Source: Styela clava (Eukaryota > Chordata > Ascidiacea > Stolidobranchia > Styelidae). Taken from it: a stretch of 64,000 nucleotides of DNA. A model generated the notes under the pieces. The model was not told the origin of the DNA. It was given only the letters and a program-made list of their open reading frames with translations, and searched no databases. Below, piece by piece: positions 63,480 through 64,000 of the stretch (the first letter of the stretch is position 1; every line of letters begins with the position of its first letter). Location of the stretch: positions 15,872,001 to 15,936,000 of the forward strand of contig NC_135251.1 in the NCBI RefSeq assembly GCF_964204865.1. The letters run 5' to 3'. A program made the translations under genes and the position numbers.

Positions 63480-64000
63480 ATGCAGACCGTAGCCCGGTTA
63501 GCTCAGTCGGTAGAGCGTTGGACTTTAAATCCAAAAAGATTTGATATACTAATCAATGAGGGGAAAGCGGAAAACATGATCGAAATCAAAAGGCTAAAAT
63601 CGCAGATCGAGATAATTCAAGATGAACGAAACAAAAGGGACATACTAATGGCAAAAATGAAAAACCTTGAAGAAGGGGAAAGGCCCACCAAAACCTTTTC
63701 TGAAAAAATCCGGCGCAGATCTAGGCAAACAACAATAGAAGAGCTGGTGACAAATGACCAAAATGTAAAAACAAATCCCGGGGAGATCATATCAATAGTA
63801 GAAAGTTTCTATAAGAACCTATGGGGCAAAGAGAATATAATGCAAGAACAATACCAAAATCGTTATCTAAACTTAATGGGCTCTTCTAAAATTGCAGATG
63901 AGGATAATATCATACTAGAAAGTTATATCTCACAAGAAGAGGTATATAGGGCGATAAAATTTATGGGAAACGATAAATCCCCAGGATTTGATGGTCTATC
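63480..64000 (+). CDS. LINE copy 3 RT fusion frame (partial, 5' part only)
   Basis: ATG at 63480 in the tRNA leader and an open frame to the last base, covering the linker and the first RT block (NDKSPGFDGLS). It is identical in register to the 850-codon frame of copy 2. Whether it is intact further on cannot be seen. Confidence 0.7.
   Translation, partial: MQTVARLAQSVERWTLNPKRFDILINEGKAENMIEIKRLKSQIEIIQDERNKRDILMAKMKNLEEGERPTKTFSEKIRRRSRQTTIEELVTNDQNVKTNPGEIISIVESFYKNLWGKENIMQEQYQNRYLNLMGSSKIADEDNIILESYISQEEVYRAIKFMGNDKSPGFDGL
63492..63534 (+). pseudogene. 5' half of a tRNA-Lys split by LINE copy 3
   Basis: Same junction and CTTTAAA loop as copies 1 and 2. Confidence 0.9.
63535..64000 (+). 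mobile_element. L1/Tx1-type LINE, copy 3, cut by the window edge
   Basis: The first 466 bp match copy 2, including the 5' truncation point. No 3' end is visible. Confidence 0.9.

Larger units (their letters stand above)
10262..64000 (+). repeat. Giant head-to-tail tRNA-Lys(TTT) array with pseudo-tRNA satellites
   Basis: Every unit is on the + strand. The typical 317-bp unit is: leader (ATTTTTATCATCCGT...ACCGTA), 73-nt tRNA-Lys, a ~65-80 nt linker with GATCACGCATTAAAGAATA, a type C deleted tRNA, then a spacer with TATAGCTGGCGTTGGACATA and AACACACTTATAATTGTATT. Type B units (~245 bp) carry a degenerate tRNA and a linker with AGATCACGCTGAGAAGATTA. By eye there are 65 full-length type A tRNAs (27 identical), 3 truncated, 3 split by a LINE, and over 80 type B copies. 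No other isoacceptor appears. Many open frames cross the units and encode LAQSVERW-like peptides; these are translations of tRNA sequence and not genes. The array continues past the right edge. Confidence 0.95.
59313..64000 (+). repeat. 10.76-kb LINE-bearing higher-order block, copy 3 (partial)
   Basis: Offset 10,760 bp from copy 2 up to the type B copy at 60356, then about 9,556 bp: a 1,204-bp deletion, the spacing between type B copies 49596 and 50800. It removes the counterparts of tRNAs 49850, 50166 and 50483. This is unequal exchange between homologous B copies. It runs off the window in the LINE. Confidence 0.8.

Noticed and set aside
10262-64000. CRISPR-like or other prokaryotic repeat array
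   Set aside because: Repeats are long tRNA-containing units with homologous spacers, in DNA with spliced genes and a LINE; no short repeat with unique spacers.

Overview
This is a eukaryotic, almost certainly animal, nuclear window. It has spliced genes with short GT-AG introns, AT-rich spacers, tRNA genes without an encoded CCA end, a LINE retrotransposon and hAT-like non-autonomous DNA transposons. The small genome style and fast-evolving tandem bHLH genes would fit a tunicate, but that is a guess; nothing here names the species.

Positions 1-10261 are ordinary gene-bearing DNA. The + strand carries the last two exons of an unrecognised gene (131-663). The - strand carries two tandem paralogous basic helix-loop-helix (bHLH) genes. 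The distal one is reconstructed here from three exons (4163-3993, 3361-3003, 2590-2444). The proximal one is reconstructed from two (6139-5906, 5543-4713). In both an intron splits helix 2 at the same codon, and a RHRFLW motif follows the HLH. The proximal copy keeps the E-box-reading basic region. The distal copy has lost the key Glu. A clean 467-bp hAT-type MITE lies at 9194-9660, and a decayed one lies in an intron of the distal bHLH gene.

From about 10262 to the window end the DNA is one giant head-to-tail array derived from a single tRNA gene, tRNA-Lys(TTT), all on the + strand. I count 65 full-length copies by eye, 27 of them identical over all 73 nt, plus 3 truncated copies and 3 copies split by a LINE. 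Two degenerate families are co-amplified with them. Type B keeps the length and TTT anticodon but has a fixed set of substitutions that destroy the T arm and B box. Type C is a tRNA with residues ~27-73 deleted. A basic A+C unit is about 317 bp. Higher-order repeats are nested on top: 1,669 bp x3, 1,743 bp x2, a 3,820-bp spaced pair, a ~5.3-kb pair and a 10,760-bp block x2 plus a partial third.

Inside the 10.76-kb block a 5'-truncated LINE of the L1/Tx1 type is inserted in the anticodon loop of a tRNA-Lys gene, flanked by an 11-bp target-site duplication. Copy 1 (37727-40684) has one nonsense codon. Copy 2 (53980-56936) has an intact 850-codon frame fused in frame to the tRNA 5' half. Copy 3 (63535-) runs off the window. 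The main biological points are the single-isoacceptor tRNA array, its split into units with and without a Pol III T-run terminator, and the LINE sitting exactly in the anticodon loop.
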